From: Gemmataceae bacterium
GTDB taxonomy: Bacteria > Planctomycetota > Planctomycetia > Gemmatales > Gemmataceae
Length of the DNA stretch: 64,000 bases
NCBI GenBank assembly: GCA_901538445.1
Contig: LR594584.1
Location: 652,655-716,654 of the forward strand
Direction: 5' to 3'
Notes under the pieces: generated by a model
Seen by the model: the letters and a program-made list of their open reading frames with translations, nothing else
Database searches by the model: none
What the model was told of the DNA's origin: nothing
In this document: one piece after another, positions 1-9,811 of the stretch
Layout: every line of letters begins with the position of its first letter
How positions within the stretch are numbered: the first letter of the stretch is position 1
Translations under genes and position numbers: made by a program

Positions 1-22
1 CCAACAAGCGGTGCAACTTCGT

Positions 23-51
23 GGCGAACCCTGAGCGCCAGCGAGGGGGTG
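23..51. repeat. Solo arm of the GCGAACCCTGAGCG hairpin family
   Basis: Bases 24-51 are identical to the first 28 nt of the left arm of the hairpin at 34627-34687, but the second arm is missing. It is a half-copy of the family seen whole at 34627-34687, 46975-47037 and 48546-48607. Confidence 0.8.
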
Positions 52-119
52 CCGCTGACCCGGATTCAATCTCTGCGTCGCCCTGGGTATCATCCGCGTC
101 CCAGGAATGACTTGCCGGG

Positions 120-154
120 TGTGGCGGCACAGGCCTCGGGCCTGTGCCGCCACA
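120..154. repeat. Perfect hairpin, GGCACAGGCC family (one-hairpin form)
   Basis: Two 16-nt arms (TGTGGCGGCACAGGCC and its complement) flank a 3-nt loop. The core CACAGGCC/GGCCTGTG recurs at 4050-4105, 7728-7784 and 52933-52987, where two hairpins stand side by side instead of one. Confidence 0.8.
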
Positions 155-495
155 ATCAAGAGACGCAGCGACTTCCTGTGATGCGGATCACACGGGCACG
201 AAGCGCGGCACCCACTTCCGCAAAGAGAGACCGACAACACCCCAGAATCACCAGAACCATCCGCCCAGAGTATAATTTTGCTCAGCACCGACAGGAAACA
301 TGCTCGAAGTTCATGCTACAGAGTATTTCTCTGATCTTTCTTTGGCTCCTGCCACACCTGACACGGCCGTAACCAACACCAAGATAACGACTTGTCATTT
401 GTCTCACGATCATTATTCCAGACAAGCGACATGGTTCTGGAGAGGGGTCCCCCCGTTTCGGCCAGAAGCAATTACACGCACACGAATGATACCCA
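155..495. other. Intergenic, lower GC, no gene recognised
   Basis: About 340 bases with visibly lower GC than the rest of the window. Short frames here encode nothing recognisable. A TATAAT at 271-276 could be a plus-strand -10 box, but I see no convincing -35 box or downstream gene. Confidence 0.4.
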
Positions 496-553
496 TGCCA
501 GGAACTCACTGCCGAGAGCGATCCCGGCTCGCCAGGCAGTTCTTTCCTGGCAT
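496..553 (-). terminator. Two-tier hairpin just after the RND operon
   Basis: TGCCAGGA at 496-503 pairs with TCCTGGCA at 546-553. Inside it ACTGCC (508-513) pairs with GGCAGT (535-540), with further GC pairing within. It starts a few bases past the stop of the last RND gene, where a terminator for the minus-strand cluster would lie. There is no clear U-tract, so termination is inferred from position and stem strength. Confidence 0.5.
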
Positions 554-558
554 GCGTA

Positions 559-3500
559 TCAGTGGTGACCGGCGGGCGTGGCCGCGGGAGCGCTCGGTGC
601 CTCGACCGGGTGCCCGCGGAAACGAGTCCACGTCTCGGTGACGCGGCGGACCGCGACGAAGAACACCGGCGTCAGGAAGATGCCGAACAGCGTGACCCCG
701 AGCATCCCGGCGAACACCGCCGTGCCCAGCGCCCGCCGCATCTCCGCACCGGCCCCCTCCGCGAGCACCAGCGGCACCACGCCGAACACGAACGCGAAGC
801 TCGTCATCACGATCGGCCGGAACCGCAGCCGGCTCGCCTCCATCGCCGCCGTGTACCGGTCGGCCCCGGTGTCGGCCCGCTGCTTGGCGAACTCGACGAT
901 CAGGATCGCGTTCTTGCACGCCAGGCCCACGAGTACCACGAACCCGACCTGCGTGAAGATGTTGATGTCGAGCCCGGCCGCCCGCACGCCGACGGCGGCG
1001 CTCAGCAGGCACATGGGCACCACGAGGATGACCGCCAGCGGCAGGCCCCAGCTCTCGTACTGAGCGGCCAGAACGAGGAACACGAGCACGACGCTCAGCA
1101 CGAACGCCTTCACCGCGGTGTCCCTGGTCTGGAGCTGGAGCAGCGCGAGTTCGGTCCACTCGGGCTTCATCGTCGGCGGCAGGCCGGTCGCGGCCCGTTC
1201 CATCGCGGTGATCGCCTGCCCGGAACTCACGCCGGGGGCGGGCGTCGCGTTGATGGAGATCGACGGGTACAGGTTGTACCGCAGGAGCATCACGGGGCCG
1301 GTCGCCTCCTTCACCGAGATGAACCCGGCGACCGGCACCATCACCTCCCGGGGGGCCGGCACGGGCTGGTCGGCCGCGCGGGCGCGCTCGGCCGCGGCGC
1401 GGTTCTCGGCCTCGACCCGGGCGCTCTTCACCCGGAGCCGCTTCAGGTCGGCGACCTGCTTGCGGAACCGCTCGTCGCCCTGCACGTTCACCTGCCACGT
1501 CCGCCCGAACAGGTTGAAGTCGTTGACGTACAGGGACCCGAAGTACACCTGGAGGGCGTTGACGATCTCGGACACGGACACGCCCATCGTCTGGGCCGCG
1601 TCGCGGTCGATGTTCAGCGTCAGCCACGGTGTGTCGGCCCGGAACCCGGTGAACACGTCGCGGAGTTCCGGCTCCTGGCCCGCGGCGGCGACCAACTGCC
1701 GGCCGGCGTCCTCGAGCGCCTGCGCGCCGGTCGCGTTCGGGTCTTCGACGATGAGCTTGAAGCCGCCGGCGTTCCCGAGGCCGTCCACTGGCGGCGCACC
1801 GAGAACGGTGATCTCGGAGCCCGGCACCGCGGCCCCGAGTTGGCCCTGGAGCTTGGCGGCGATCGCGTCGGCCCCGAGGTCGTGGGCGTGCCGGTTCGGG
1901 AAGTCGTCGAGCATCACGTACAGCGTGCCGAAGTTCGGCGCGTTCGTGCCGAGCAGCACCGACTGACCGGACACCGTGACCGTGTGCTTCACCCCGGGCG
2001 TCTTGCGGGCCGTCGCTTCGAGCAGTCGCATCTGCTCCTCGGTGCGGCCGAGCGAAGCCGCGTCGGGCAGCACGACGTTCACGAGCAGGTAGCCCTTGTC
2101 CTGCGGCGGGATGAACCCGGCGGGGGTCGTGTTGATCACGTGGTACGTGAGGTACAGCAGCCCGCCGTACCCGATCAGCACGACGAGCGAGAGCCGCAGC
2201 GCGCCGGCGACGATCAGCAGGTAGCCCTTCGTGACCCCGTCGAACACGGTGTTGAACCCGCGGAAGAGGTAGCCGAGTGTGCGGTTGAGTACGATCCGCA
2301 GCACCCACCCCACGAGCCCGCCCGCGAGCGCCGCGATCACCGGCACGGCGACCGGCGACAGGCCCGCGAGCGCCGGCACCCCGCGGAGGTGCTCGGTGAG
2401 GAGCCAGTACGCCAAACCTGCGCCGGCGAGCGGGAACGCGATCCGCGGGAGCGGCTCGCTCGCCTCGCCGGGCGGGGTGTGCTTCATGAGCAGCGCGCAG
2501 AGGGCCGGGCTGAGCGTCAGCGAGTTGAACGCGGAGAGGAGCGTGCTGACCGCGATGGTGACCGCGAACTGCCGGTAGAACTCGCCGACGATGCCCGAGA
2601 TGAACACGCACGGCACGAACACGGCCGTGAGCACGAGCCCGACCGCGATCACCGGCCCGGCGACGGCGTCCATCGCCTTCGCGGTCGCCTCCTTTGGCGA
2701 GAGCCCCTCTTCGAGGTAGTGCTGCACCGCCTCGACGACGACGATGGCGTCGTCCACCACGATCCCGACCGCGAGCACGAGGCCGAACAGGGTAAGGTTG
2801 TTCACGGAGTACCCGAGCGCGGCCATCGCGGCGAACGTGCCGACGATCGCGACCGGCACCGCGGCCAGCGGGATGATCGCGGCCCGCCACGACTGGAGGA
2901 ACACGAGCATCACGATGGCGACCAGCACGACCGCGTCGCGGAGCGTGACGAACACCTCGTCGATCGACTCGCGGATGAACGGCGTCGTGTCGTACACGAT
3001 GGCGAACTTCACGTTCTCCGGGAACCGGACGCTGAGTTCCTCCATCTTGGCCCGCACCCGGTCGGCCGTGTCGATCGCGTTCGTGCCGGGGAGCTGGTAC
3101 ACCGACAGCGCGACCGAGGGCTTCCCGTTGAGCGTGCAACTCTGGTCGTAGCTCAGCGCGCCGAGTTCGACCTTGGCGACGTCCTTGAGCCGCACGACGC
3201 GCTCGCCGGTCTCGTCCGACTTCAGGATCATCTCGCGGAACTGGTCCTCGGTGGTGAGCCGCCCGAGGGTGTTGATCGCGTACTGGAACGCCTGCTTCGA
3301 CGGGGCCGGGGGCTGGCCGATCTGCCCGGCGGCGACCTGCGCGTTCTGCTGCTCGATGGCGTGCGTCACGTCGGCGGCCGCGAGCCCCTTGGCCGCGAGC
3401 TTCTCCGGGTCGAGCCACACCCGCATCGAGTAGTCGCGCTGGCCGAGGTAGGTGATGTCGCCGACCCCGCCGAGCCGGGCGAGTTCGTCGCGGAGCTGGA

Positions 3501-4011
3501 TCGTCGCGTAGTTGCTCAGGTACAGCAGCACCTTCGAGCGGGTTGCCGGGTCGTCGCTCTCGGCCTCGGGGCCGGTCGCGTACAGGTTGATGATCATCAA
3601 CTGGCTCGGCGACTTCTTCTTCACCGTCACACCGCGGCGCTTCACCAGGTCGGGCAGCACCGGCTCGGCGAGGTTCACCCGGTTCTGCACGAGCACCTGC
3701 GCGATGTTCAGGTCGATCCCCGGCCTGAACGTGACGGTGAGCGTGTACGTCCCGTCGTTGGCGCACGTCGAGGACATGTACATCATGTCCTCGACGCCGT
3801 TCACCTGCTGCTCGATGGGAGCGGCCACGGTGTCGGCGACGGTGCGAGCGTTCGCCCCCGGGTACACGGCCGACACCTCGATGGTGGGCGGCGTGATGTC
3901 CGGGTACTGCGCGACGGGGAGCGACGTGAGCGCCACGCCCCCGGCCAGCACGACGATGATCGACAGCACCGTGGCGAAGATCGGCCGGTCGATGAAGAAG
4001 CGGGTGAACAT
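559..4011 (-). CDS. RND (HAE1/AcrB-type) multidrug efflux pump, second pump gene
   Basis: A 1150-residue inner-membrane proton/drug antiporter of the AcrB/MexB family. The N-terminus (FFIDRPIFATVL) is typical and fixes the start. The proton-relay acidic pair is D420-D421 in TM4 (GIVVDDAIVVVEA) and the TM10 lysine is K1033 (GLACKNAILIVEFA). At about 100 residues above the usual ~1050, the extra length lies in two places. One is a hydrophobic stretch at about 520-575, between TM6 and TM7, which could add one or two membrane passes. The other is a charged, alanine-rich insert at about 863-888 in the second periplasmic domain. It is the last gene of an adaptor-pump-pump cluster, 101 nt after the first pump, with a hairpin repeat in between. 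Substrate unknown. Confidence 0.95.
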   Translation of the reverse strand: MFTRFFIDRPIFATVLSIIVVLAGGVALTSLPVAQYPDITPPTIEVSAVYPGANARTVADTVAAPIEQQVNGVEDMMYMSSTCANDGTYTLTVTFRPGIDLNIAQVLVQNRVNLAEPVLPDLVKRRGVTVKKKSPSQLMIINLYATGPEAESDDPATRSKVLLYLSNYATIQLRDELARLGGVGDITYLGQRDYSMRVWLDPEKLAAKGLAAADVTHAIEQQNAQVAAGQIGQPPAPSKQAFQYAINTLGRLTTEDQFREMILKSDETGERVVRLKDVAKVELGALSYDQSCTLNGKPSVALSVYQLPGTNAIDTADRVRAKMEELSVRFPENVKFAIVYDTTPFIRESIDEVFVTLRDAVVLVAIVMLVFLQSWRAAIIPLAAVPVAIVGTFAAMAALGYSVNNLTLFGLVLAVGIVVDDAIVVVEAVQHYLEEGLSPKEATAKAMDAVAGPVIAVGLVLTAVFVPCVFISGIVGEFYRQFAVTIAVSTLLSAFNSLTLSPALCALLMKHTPPGEASEPLPRIAFPLAGAGLAYWLLTEHLRGVPALAGLSPVAVPVIAALAGGLVGWVLRIVLNRTLGYLFRGFNTVFDGVTKGYLLIVAGALRLSLVVLIGYGGLLYLTYHVINTTPAGFIPPQDKGYLLVNVVLPDAASLGRTEEQMRLLEATARKTPGVKHTVTVSGQSVLLGTNAPNFGTLYVMLDDFPNRHAHDLGADAIAAKLQGQLGAAVPGSEITVLGAPPVDGLGNAGGFKLIVEDPNATGAQALEDAGRQLVAAAGQEPELRDVFTGFRADTPWLTLNIDRDAAQTMGVSVSEIVNALQVYFGSLYVNDFNLFGRTWQVNVQGDERFRKQVADLKRLRVKSARVEAENRAAAERARAADQPVPAPREVMVPVAGFISVKEATGPVMLLRYNLYPSISINATPAPGVSSGQAITAMERAATGLPPTMKPEWTELALLQLQTRDTAVKAFVLSVVLVFLVLAAQYESWGLPLAVILVVPMCLLSAAVGVRAAGLDINIFTQVGFVVLVGLACKNAILIVEFAKQRADTGADRYTAAMEASRLRFRPIVMTSFAFVFGVVPLVLAEGAGAEMRRALGTAVFAGMLGVTLFGIFLTPVFFVAVRRVTETWTRFRGHPVEAPSAPAATPAGHH

Positions 4012-4049
4012 AGTGCGGACCGCGGAATGCGGGGTCAGGTGTCGGTTCC

Positions 4050-4105
4050 GGTGGCACCGGCCTCCGGCCTGTGAGCGCCTTCAGAGGACCAAAGCCTGTG
4101 CCACC
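4050..4105. repeat. GGCACAGGCC-family element, degenerate two-hairpin copy
   Basis: GGTGGCACCGGCC starts at 4050 and CCTGTGCCACC ends at 4105, enclosing a GGCC/GGCC hairpin. The outer GGTGGCAC/GTGCCACC stem is intact but the inner hairpins are partly eroded. It fills the gap between the two RND pump genes. Confidence 0.7.
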
Positions 4106-4112
4106 CGATCAG

Positions 4113-7100
4113 TCACTTCGAGAGCGGCGGCTGGGCGCGGCGCACCGCGGCGGTCGCGGCCCTCCTGGCGGCGGCCGCGAGCGGGCGAACGAACTTCAAC
4201 CGCAGGGCGTACAGGAGGCCGCCGCTGACCGCGACCACCCACGGGTGGGTCGCGATGCGGCCGTGGGTCACACGGTCCACGACGTAGAAGAACACCGGGG
4301 TGAGCACCACGCCGAACACGGTGACGCCGAGCATCCCGCCGAGGACCGCGATCCCGATGGCCTGCCGCATCTCGGCCCCGGCCCCCTGCGCGATGGCGAG
4401 CGGCAGCACGCCGAGCATGAACGCGACGGACGTCATCATGATCGGCCGGTAGCGGAGCTTGCACGCATCGAGCACGGCGGTGCGGAGGTCGGCCCCGCCG
4501 TCGCGCGCCACCTTCGCGAACTCGACGATCAGGATCGCGTTCTTGCACGCGAGCCCGATGAGCACCACGAACCCGACCTGGGTGAACACGTTCACGTCCT
4601 GCTTCGCAACACCTGCCGCGGCCATCCACCGGCTCGCAGCCGCGATCGGGCCGGCGTCCACCGCCGCCGCTTGCCGCAGCGACCAGTCGTTCAGCATGAC
4701 CCACTGCGGCGCGCCGAGTCCGCCGAGCCACTTGTTCCACTCGGTGACGGTCTGCGCGGCCGACATCGGGTCGGTGAGCCACACGGCCGCGAGCGAGCAC
4801 GCCACGCACACCGGCACCACGAGAATGACCGCGAACGGAAACGCCCAGCTCTCGTACAGCGCCGCGAGGACGAGGAACACGAACACAACCGACAGTCCGA
4901 ACACCAGCGCGCCGGTGTTCCGCGACATCTTTTCGAGGAACGTGAGTTCGGTCCACTCGTAGGACATGCGGGCCGGGAGCTCGCGGTCGGCGAGCTTTTC
5001 GAGGACCGCGATGCCATCGCCGGTGCTGGTGCCGGGCGCGATGTTCCCGTTCACCGCGGCGGCCGGGTACATGTTGTACCGGGTGATGACCAGCGGCCCG
5101 CTCCTCTCCTTGACCACCAGCACCGTCCCGAGCGGGACCATGCCCCCGGTCTTGTTCCGCACCTTGAGCTTCTTCACGTCCTCGAGTTCGTTGCGGAACG
5201 GCGCGTCGGACTGCACGTTCACCTGCCACGTTCGGCCGAACTGGTTGAAGTCGTTCGCGTACCGGCTCCCCATCGTGCCCTGGAGCGTGGCGTACACGTC
5301 CGACAGTTCGAGCCCGCGGGCGGCGCACGCGCCGGGGTCCACGTCGAGGAAGATCTGCGGGGAGTTCGTCTTGAAAACGGTGAACAGGCCGACGAGTTGC
5401 GGCTGCCGGTTCGCCTGCTCGACGAGGTTCTGGGTCTGGCCCTGGAGGATGTCCGGGCCGACGTCGCCGCGGTCCTCGATCATGATGCGGAACCCGCCGG
5501 CCCGCCCGAGCCGCGGCACCGCCGGCGCGCCGAACACGTTCACCTGCGCCTCCGGGGCGGCCCGCGCGAACGCCTCGCGGAGCTTGCCCGCGATCGCATC
5601 GGCCGTGAGCTTCGGTGACCGCCGGTGCTCGAACTGGTCGAGGATCACGAACATGGACCCGAAGTTCGACCCGTAGGCGCTGAGCACGAACGAGTTGCCG
5701 GCGATCGCGTTCACGAACTTGATCGGCTTCGCCTTCTGCCCGTCGGCGTCGATCTCCAGGTTCAGCGCGACGCGGCTGATGAGCGAGATCACCTCCTGGG
5801 TCCGCTCGGAACTCGCCGCGTCGGGCAACTGGATGCTGCACACCAGGTAGCCCTTGTCCTGCTGCGGGATGAACCCGGTCGGCATCGTCTGGAACGCGAG
5901 CACGCCGCCGCCGACGATCGCTGCGTACCCGACCAGCACCAGCACCGGCACCCGAAGAAACAGCCCGACGAGCTTGACGTACCCGCGGCCCGAGAGGTTG
6001 AAGGCCCGGTCGAACAGCCGGCCGATCAGCGTCAGCGGCAGGAGGATGTAGGCGACGACCGTCGCGAGCCGGCCGCGCTTCGCGCCCTTCGCGTCGGCCT
6101 TCAGCAGCAGCGCGCACAGCGCCGGGCTCAGGGTGAGCGAGTTGAACGTCGAGATCAGCGTGCTCGCCGCGATGGTGAGCGCGAACTGCTTGAAGAACGC
6201 GCCGACGATGCCGGAGATGAACACGCACGGGAGGAACACGAACGACAGCACCACGCCGACGGCGACGATGGGGCCGGTCACCTCGCGCATCGCCCGGACC
6301 GTCGCCTCCCGGGGCGCGTGCCCCTGGTCCAGTTGGTGCTGCACCGCCTCGACGACGACGATGGCGTCGTCCACCACGATCCCGACCGCCAGGATCAGCC
6401 CGAACAGCGTGAGCAGGTTCACCGAGAACCCGACGGCGGCCATCGCCGCGAACGTGCCAACGATGGCGACCGGCACCGCGGCGAGCGGGATGATCGCGGC
6501 CCGCCAGCTCTGGAGGAACAGCAGCACCACAATGGAGACGAGGACGATCGCGTCGCGGAGCGAGTGGAACACCTCGGCGATCGACTCGCGGATGAACGGG
6601 GTCGTGTCGTACCCGACCTCGTACTTGATGCCGGGGGGGAAGTCTTTGCTCAACCGGTCGATCGTGCTCACCACCGCGTCGCGGGTTTCCAGCGCGTTGC
6701 AGTCCGGCAGCACGAAGATCGCGAGGCCCACCGTGGGCTTGTCGTTGAACCGGTTCGACACGTCGGACGCCTTCGCCCCCAGCTCGACGCGGCGGCTGAC
6801 GTCCCGGATGCGGACCAACTGCCCGGCCGGGCCGACCTTCACAACGATCTTCCCGAACTCCTCGGGCTCGCTCAGCCGCCCGACCCCGTCGATGGTGAAC
6901 TGGTACGGCTGGTCGCCGCCCGCCGGCGGCTGGCCGACCTGCCCGGCGGCGAGCGGCAGGTTCTGGGCGCGCACGGCCGCGACCACGTCGGGCGCGGTGA
7001 GGTTCAGCCCGGCGAGCTTGTCGGGGTCGAGCCACACGCGCATGGCGTAGTCGCGGATGCCGAAGATGGTAACGTCGCTGATGCCCGGCTGCCGCTGGAG

Positions 7101-7616
7101 TTCCTCGCGGAGCTTCAGGACCGAGTAGTTACTGAGGAACAACTGGTCGTAGCGGCCCTGCGGGTAGCCCGGCTCGGGCGGCGACGTGATGCCGACGGTG
7201 AGAAGCAGTTCCGGCGACCGCTTGCGGGTGGTGACGCCGGTCGCGCGGACCACGTCGGGGAGTTGCGGCATGGCGAGGTTCACGCGGTTCTGCGTGCGGA
7301 CCTGCGCCATGTTCAGGTCGGTGCCGGGTTGGAACGTGATCGTGCAGGTGTAGCTCCCCTCGCTCGTACACTGCGAGTTCATGTACAGCATGTCCTCGAC
7401 GCCGTTGACCTGCTGCTCGATCGGGGCGGCGATGGACTGCGACACGACGAGGGCGCTGGCCCCGGGGTAGTTACAGTCGATCTGGATCGTCGGGGGCGCG
7501 ACCTCCGGGTACTGCGCGACCGGGAGCGTCGTGAGTGCGACCGCGCCGGCCAAGGTGATGAACACCGAGAGCACGGTCGCGAAGATCGGGCGGTCGATGA
7601 AGAACCTGGGGATCAT
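4113..7616 (-). CDS. RND (HAE1/AcrB-type) multidrug efflux pump, first pump gene
   Basis: An 1167-residue AcrB-type pump, clearly paralogous to the next gene. I start at the ATG at 7616 (MIPRFFIDRPIFATVL). The frame stays open 42 codons further upstream, but that stretch crosses the hairpin repeat at 7728-7784 and is unlike any pump N-terminus. The TM4 acidic pair is D416-D417 and the TM10 lysine is K1025. It carries an insertion of about 55 residues at roughly 948-1002, between TM11-type sequence and the VNVFTQ segment, where its partner has about five residues. Two adjacent pumps behind one adaptor resemble MdtABC, in which the pumps form a heterotrimer, but whether these two mix is unknown. 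Confidence 0.95.
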   Translation of the reverse strand: MIPRFFIDRPIFATVLSVFITLAGAVALTTLPVAQYPEVAPPTIQIDCNYPGASALVVSQSIAAPIEQQVNGVEDMLYMNSQCTSEGSYTCTITFQPGTDLNMAQVRTQNRVNLAMPQLPDVVRATGVTTRKRSPELLLTVGITSPPEPGYPQGRYDQLFLSNYSVLKLREELQRQPGISDVTIFGIRDYAMRVWLDPDKLAGLNLTAPDVVAAVRAQNLPLAAGQVGQPPAGGDQPYQFTIDGVGRLSEPEEFGKIVVKVGPAGQLVRIRDVSRRVELGAKASDVSNRFNDKPTVGLAIFVLPDCNALETRDAVVSTIDRLSKDFPPGIKYEVGYDTTPFIRESIAEVFHSLRDAIVLVSIVVLLFLQSWRAAIIPLAAVPVAIVGTFAAMAAVGFSVNLLTLFGLILAVGIVVDDAIVVVEAVQHQLDQGHAPREATVRAMREVTGPIVAVGVVLSFVFLPCVFISGIVGAFFKQFALTIAASTLISTFNSLTLSPALCALLLKADAKGAKRGRLATVVAYILLPLTLIGRLFDRAFNLSGRGYVKLVGLFLRVPVLVLVGYAAIVGGGVLAFQTMPTGFIPQQDKGYLVCSIQLPDAASSERTQEVISLISRVALNLEIDADGQKAKPIKFVNAIAGNSFVLSAYGSNFGSMFVILDQFEHRRSPKLTADAIAGKLREAFARAAPEAQVNVFGAPAVPRLGRAGGFRIMIEDRGDVGPDILQGQTQNLVEQANRQPQLVGLFTVFKTNSPQIFLDVDPGACAARGLELSDVYATLQGTMGSRYANDFNQFGRTWQVNVQSDAPFRNELEDVKKLKVRNKTGGMVPLGTVLVVKERSGPLVITRYNMYPAAAVNGNIAPGTSTGDGIAVLEKLADRELPARMSYEWTELTFLEKMSRNTGALVFGLSVVFVFLVLAALYESWAFPFAVILVVPVCVACSLAAVWLTDPMSAAQTVTEWNKWLGGLGAPQWVMLNDWSLRQAAAVDAGPIAAASRWMAAAGVAKQDVNVFTQVGFVVLIGLACKNAILIVEFAKVARDGGADLRTAVLDACKLRYRPIMMTSVAFMLGVLPLAIAQGAGAEMRQAIGIAVLGGMLGVTVFGVVLTPVFFYVVDRVTHGRIATHPWVVAVSGGLLYALRLKFVRPLAAAARRAATAAVRRAQPPLSK

Positions 7617-7727
7617 CGGCGGGGGCGCGTGGGTGTTGGTTGGGGCGAGCGGGGGCGTCGGACCCCGAGTCGCGATGTTGGTGGACACCCGGGCCGCGTC
7701 ACACGCGCCTTGGGGGTCTTCGGTTCT

Positions 7728-7784
7728 GGTGGCACAGGCCACTGGCCTGTACTCGGCTCACACAGGCCAGGGGCCTGTGCCACC
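7728..7784. repeat. GGCACAGGCC-family element, two-hairpin form
   Basis: 57 nt. GGTGGCACAGGCC at the left and GGCCTGTGCCACC at the right form an outer stem, and two inner CACAGGCC/GGCCTGT hairpins lie between. It sits 35 nt after the adaptor stop and about 110 nt before the first pump start. Confidence 0.85.
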
Positions 7785-7819
7785 AACCCAAAAGACGACA
7801 CTCGCGGTGGGCCAGTGTT

Positions 7820-9067
7820 TCAGTCCACGACCTTCACGCGGGGGGGCGGGGCGATCTCGACCCCGGGCGCGGCGGGTGCCGGGTCCGCGGCGGGGCGGAA
7901 CCCCTTTGCGGTCGTCGGTGCCACTTCGGTGCCGGTCCGCACCCGCAGGAGCCCCTCCACGACGATCTGGTCGCCGGGCTTGACCCGCTGCTCGGGCTTC
8001 ATCTTCTCGTTCTCGATCACCCGGTACTCGCCGTGCTGCGCGCCGACCTCGACGTCGCGCTGTTCGACCTTGTTCTCGGGGGTCACCACGAACAGGTACT
8101 TCCGCCCCTGGTTGGTGCCGAGCGCCTTCTCGGGCACGAGCAGCGCCTGCCGCGGGTTGCCGATCGGGAGCCGGACGCGGACGAACTGTCCCGGCGAGAG
8201 CATGTACCGCGGTTGCCGCTCGATCTCGGGGTTGCTCAGCAGCGCCCGGATGCGGAGGGTGCCGGTGCCGACGTCGATCTGGTTGTCGCGGAACACGATC
8301 TGCCCCCGCAGCGGGAATTCGTCCTCGTCGCTGGCCAGACCGATCTGGACGTAGCGCGTCGTCTCGCGGGACGACTTGATCTCGCCCTTCTTGATGAGGT
8401 CGCGGAGCCGCAGCACGGTCCGCTCGTCGATGTCGAACCCGACGTAGATCGGGTCCAGCGCGACGAGTGTGGTCAGGAGCGTGTCGTCGGCCTTCACGAG
8501 GTTCCCGGGGTCCACCATGCGGCGGCTGAGCCGGCCCGAGAACGGGGCTGAGACGCGGGTGAACTTCAGGTTCGTATCGGCGAGTTCGAGGACGGCGGCC
8601 GCGTAGGCGATGTCCGCCTCTGCCTCGTCGAGTTGCCCCTGGGCGGTGTCGAGCGCGTCCTTCCCGGCGATCCCCTTGTCGTAGCTCGACTTCACACGGT
8701 CGTGGAGCAGCGCCATCGTCTTGTAGTGCTTCTCGGCCTTGAGGAGCGCCGCGCTCGCGCGGTCGTACTCGGCCTTGTACACCCGCGGGTCGATGCCGAA
8801 TAGGGGCTCGCCGGACATCACATCGGTGCCGTCGGCGAAGTGGACCTTGTCCAGGTAGCCGGTGACGCGGGACCGGAGTTCGACAACTTTGAACGGCTCC
8901 GTCCGGCCGGTGAAGTCCTCGTAGTCGGAGATCGTCCGCACGATGGGCGTCGTCACGGTGACGCTCTGCGGCTTCTGCGGGGCGGGGTCGGGGGTCTTGC
9001 GGGCGCACCCGGCAAGGGTCGCCACTACGGCGACAGACATGGCGACAAAGCGGAGGAATGTCGTCAT
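7820..9067 (-). CDS. RND efflux periplasmic adaptor (membrane fusion) lipoprotein
   Basis: A 415-residue AcrA/MdtA-like adaptor that would bridge the RND pumps to an outer-membrane channel. The N-terminus has a signal with lipobox LAGC, so Cys21 should be lipidated. It is followed by the biotinyl-lipoyl half (VVELRSRVTGYLDKVHFADG), an alpha-hairpin region with predicted coils at about 100-155, the second lipoyl half (KFTRVSAPFSGRLS), and beta-barrel and membrane-proximal domains. The C-terminal tail is proline-rich. It is first in the cluster, as usual. No TolC-type factor is present, so the complex must recruit one encoded elsewhere. Confidence 0.93.
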   Translation of the reverse strand: MTTFLRFVAMSVAVVATLAGCARKTPDPAPQKPQSVTVTTPIVRTISDYEDFTGRTEPFKVVELRSRVTGYLDKVHFADGTDVMSGEPLFGIDPRVYKAEYDRASAALLKAEKHYKTMALLHDRVKSSYDKGIAGKDALDTAQGQLDEAEADIAYAAAVLELADTNLKFTRVSAPFSGRLSRRMVDPGNLVKADDTLLTTLVALDPIYVGFDIDERTVLRLRDLIKKGEIKSSRETTRYVQIGLASDEDEFPLRGQIVFRDNQIDVGTGTLRIRALLSNPEIERQPRYMLSPGQFVRVRLPIGNPRQALLVPEKALGTNQGRKYLFVVTPENKVEQRDVEVGAQHGEYRVIENEKMKPEQRVKPGDQIVVEGLLRVRTGTEVAPTTAKGFRPAADPAPAAPGVEIAPPPRVKVVD

Positions 9068-9148
9068 AATGCGGCCCGGAGCACGGGAAGAGGAATGTGC
9101 CAGTACCGGATACCGGGACTGAGCTTCCGGCTTACACAGAAGGCTCGC

Positions 9149-9811
9149 GTGGAACTGAGGTTCGAGAACGCGTCATTGATTTATCCCCCAAGTGTTCACG
9201 CACTGGACAGCGCGTGCCTCCGGGTGGCGTCCGGTACGTGCGTCGCGGTCGTCGGCCCGAGCGGCGGCGGGAAGACGACTCTACTCCGCCTGGCCGCTGG
9301 GCTGTTGAGGCCGACAACGGGAACCGTCTGCCACGGGTCGCGGCGCGCCTCGGACATCCCCCCGGAAGGTCGAGGCGTGGCGGTGGCGTTTCAGGTGCCC
9401 GCGATCTATCCGCACCTCACGGCCGGCGAGAACCTCGCGTTCCCGCTCCGCTACCACCCGCTCCCAGCGGCCGAAGCGACCCGGTTGCTGGAAGACGTTG
9501 CCGCGGCGTTCGGGCTCTCGGACCTGCTCAGCCGGAAGCCGCACGAACTGTCCGGCGGCGAGCGGCAGCGGGTCGCGCTGGGCCGGTGTCTCGTTCGCCG
9601 GCCCGCGGTGCTGCTACTCGACGAACCGCTCGGTCAACTCGACGTGCCGCTGCGGGCCGCCGTTCGCGATGCGATCTTCACCCGGTGCCGCGACCGCGGA
9701 ACGACGGTGCTGTGGGTGACGCACGACCCCGCAGAAGCCGCCGCAGTCGGTGATCGGGTCGTGGAGGTGCGGAAGGGCAGGCTGAGCGAAACGCCGAGCG
9801 GCGAGGTGTGA
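9149..9811 (+). CDS. ABC transporter ATP-binding protein, orphan
   Basis: A 220-residue ATPase with Walker A GPSGGGKT, Q-loop (AFQVPAIYPHLT), signature LSGGERQRVALGR, Walker B VLLLDEP and switch histidine WVTHDP. I prefer the GTG at 9149: an AGAAGG sits 5 nt upstream and the protein then opens with ELRFENASLIY, normal for an ABC domain. An ATG at 9095 would add 18 residues. There is no permease or binding protein next to it, and the gene diverges from the RND cluster. The Q-loop and ABC signature fit an importer-type or LolD/SsuB-like subunit; substrate and partner unknown. Confidence 0.85.
   Translation: MELRFENASLIYPPSVHALDSACLRVASGTCVAVVGPSGGGKTTLLRLAAGLLRPTTGTVCHGSRRASDIPPEGRGVAVAFQVPAIYPHLTAGENLAFPLRYHPLPAAEATRLLEDVAAAFGLSDLLSRKPHELSGGERQRVALGRCLVRRPAVLLLDEPLGQLDVPLRAAVRDAIFTRCRDRGTTVLWVTHDPAEAAAVGDRVVEVRKGRLSETPSGEV

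Noticed and set aside
49-641. Short frames near the left end
   Set aside because: They overlap repeats and the terminator hairpin and have no recognisable domains or ribosome-binding sites.
506-4074. Very long open frames on both strands overlapping the RND pump gene
   Set aside because: Arg/Pro/Ala-rich translations without domains; they shadow the pump gene in other frames.
7617-7742. 42-codon N-terminal extension of the first RND pump
   Set aside because: It crosses the hairpin repeat and replaces the conserved family N-terminus.
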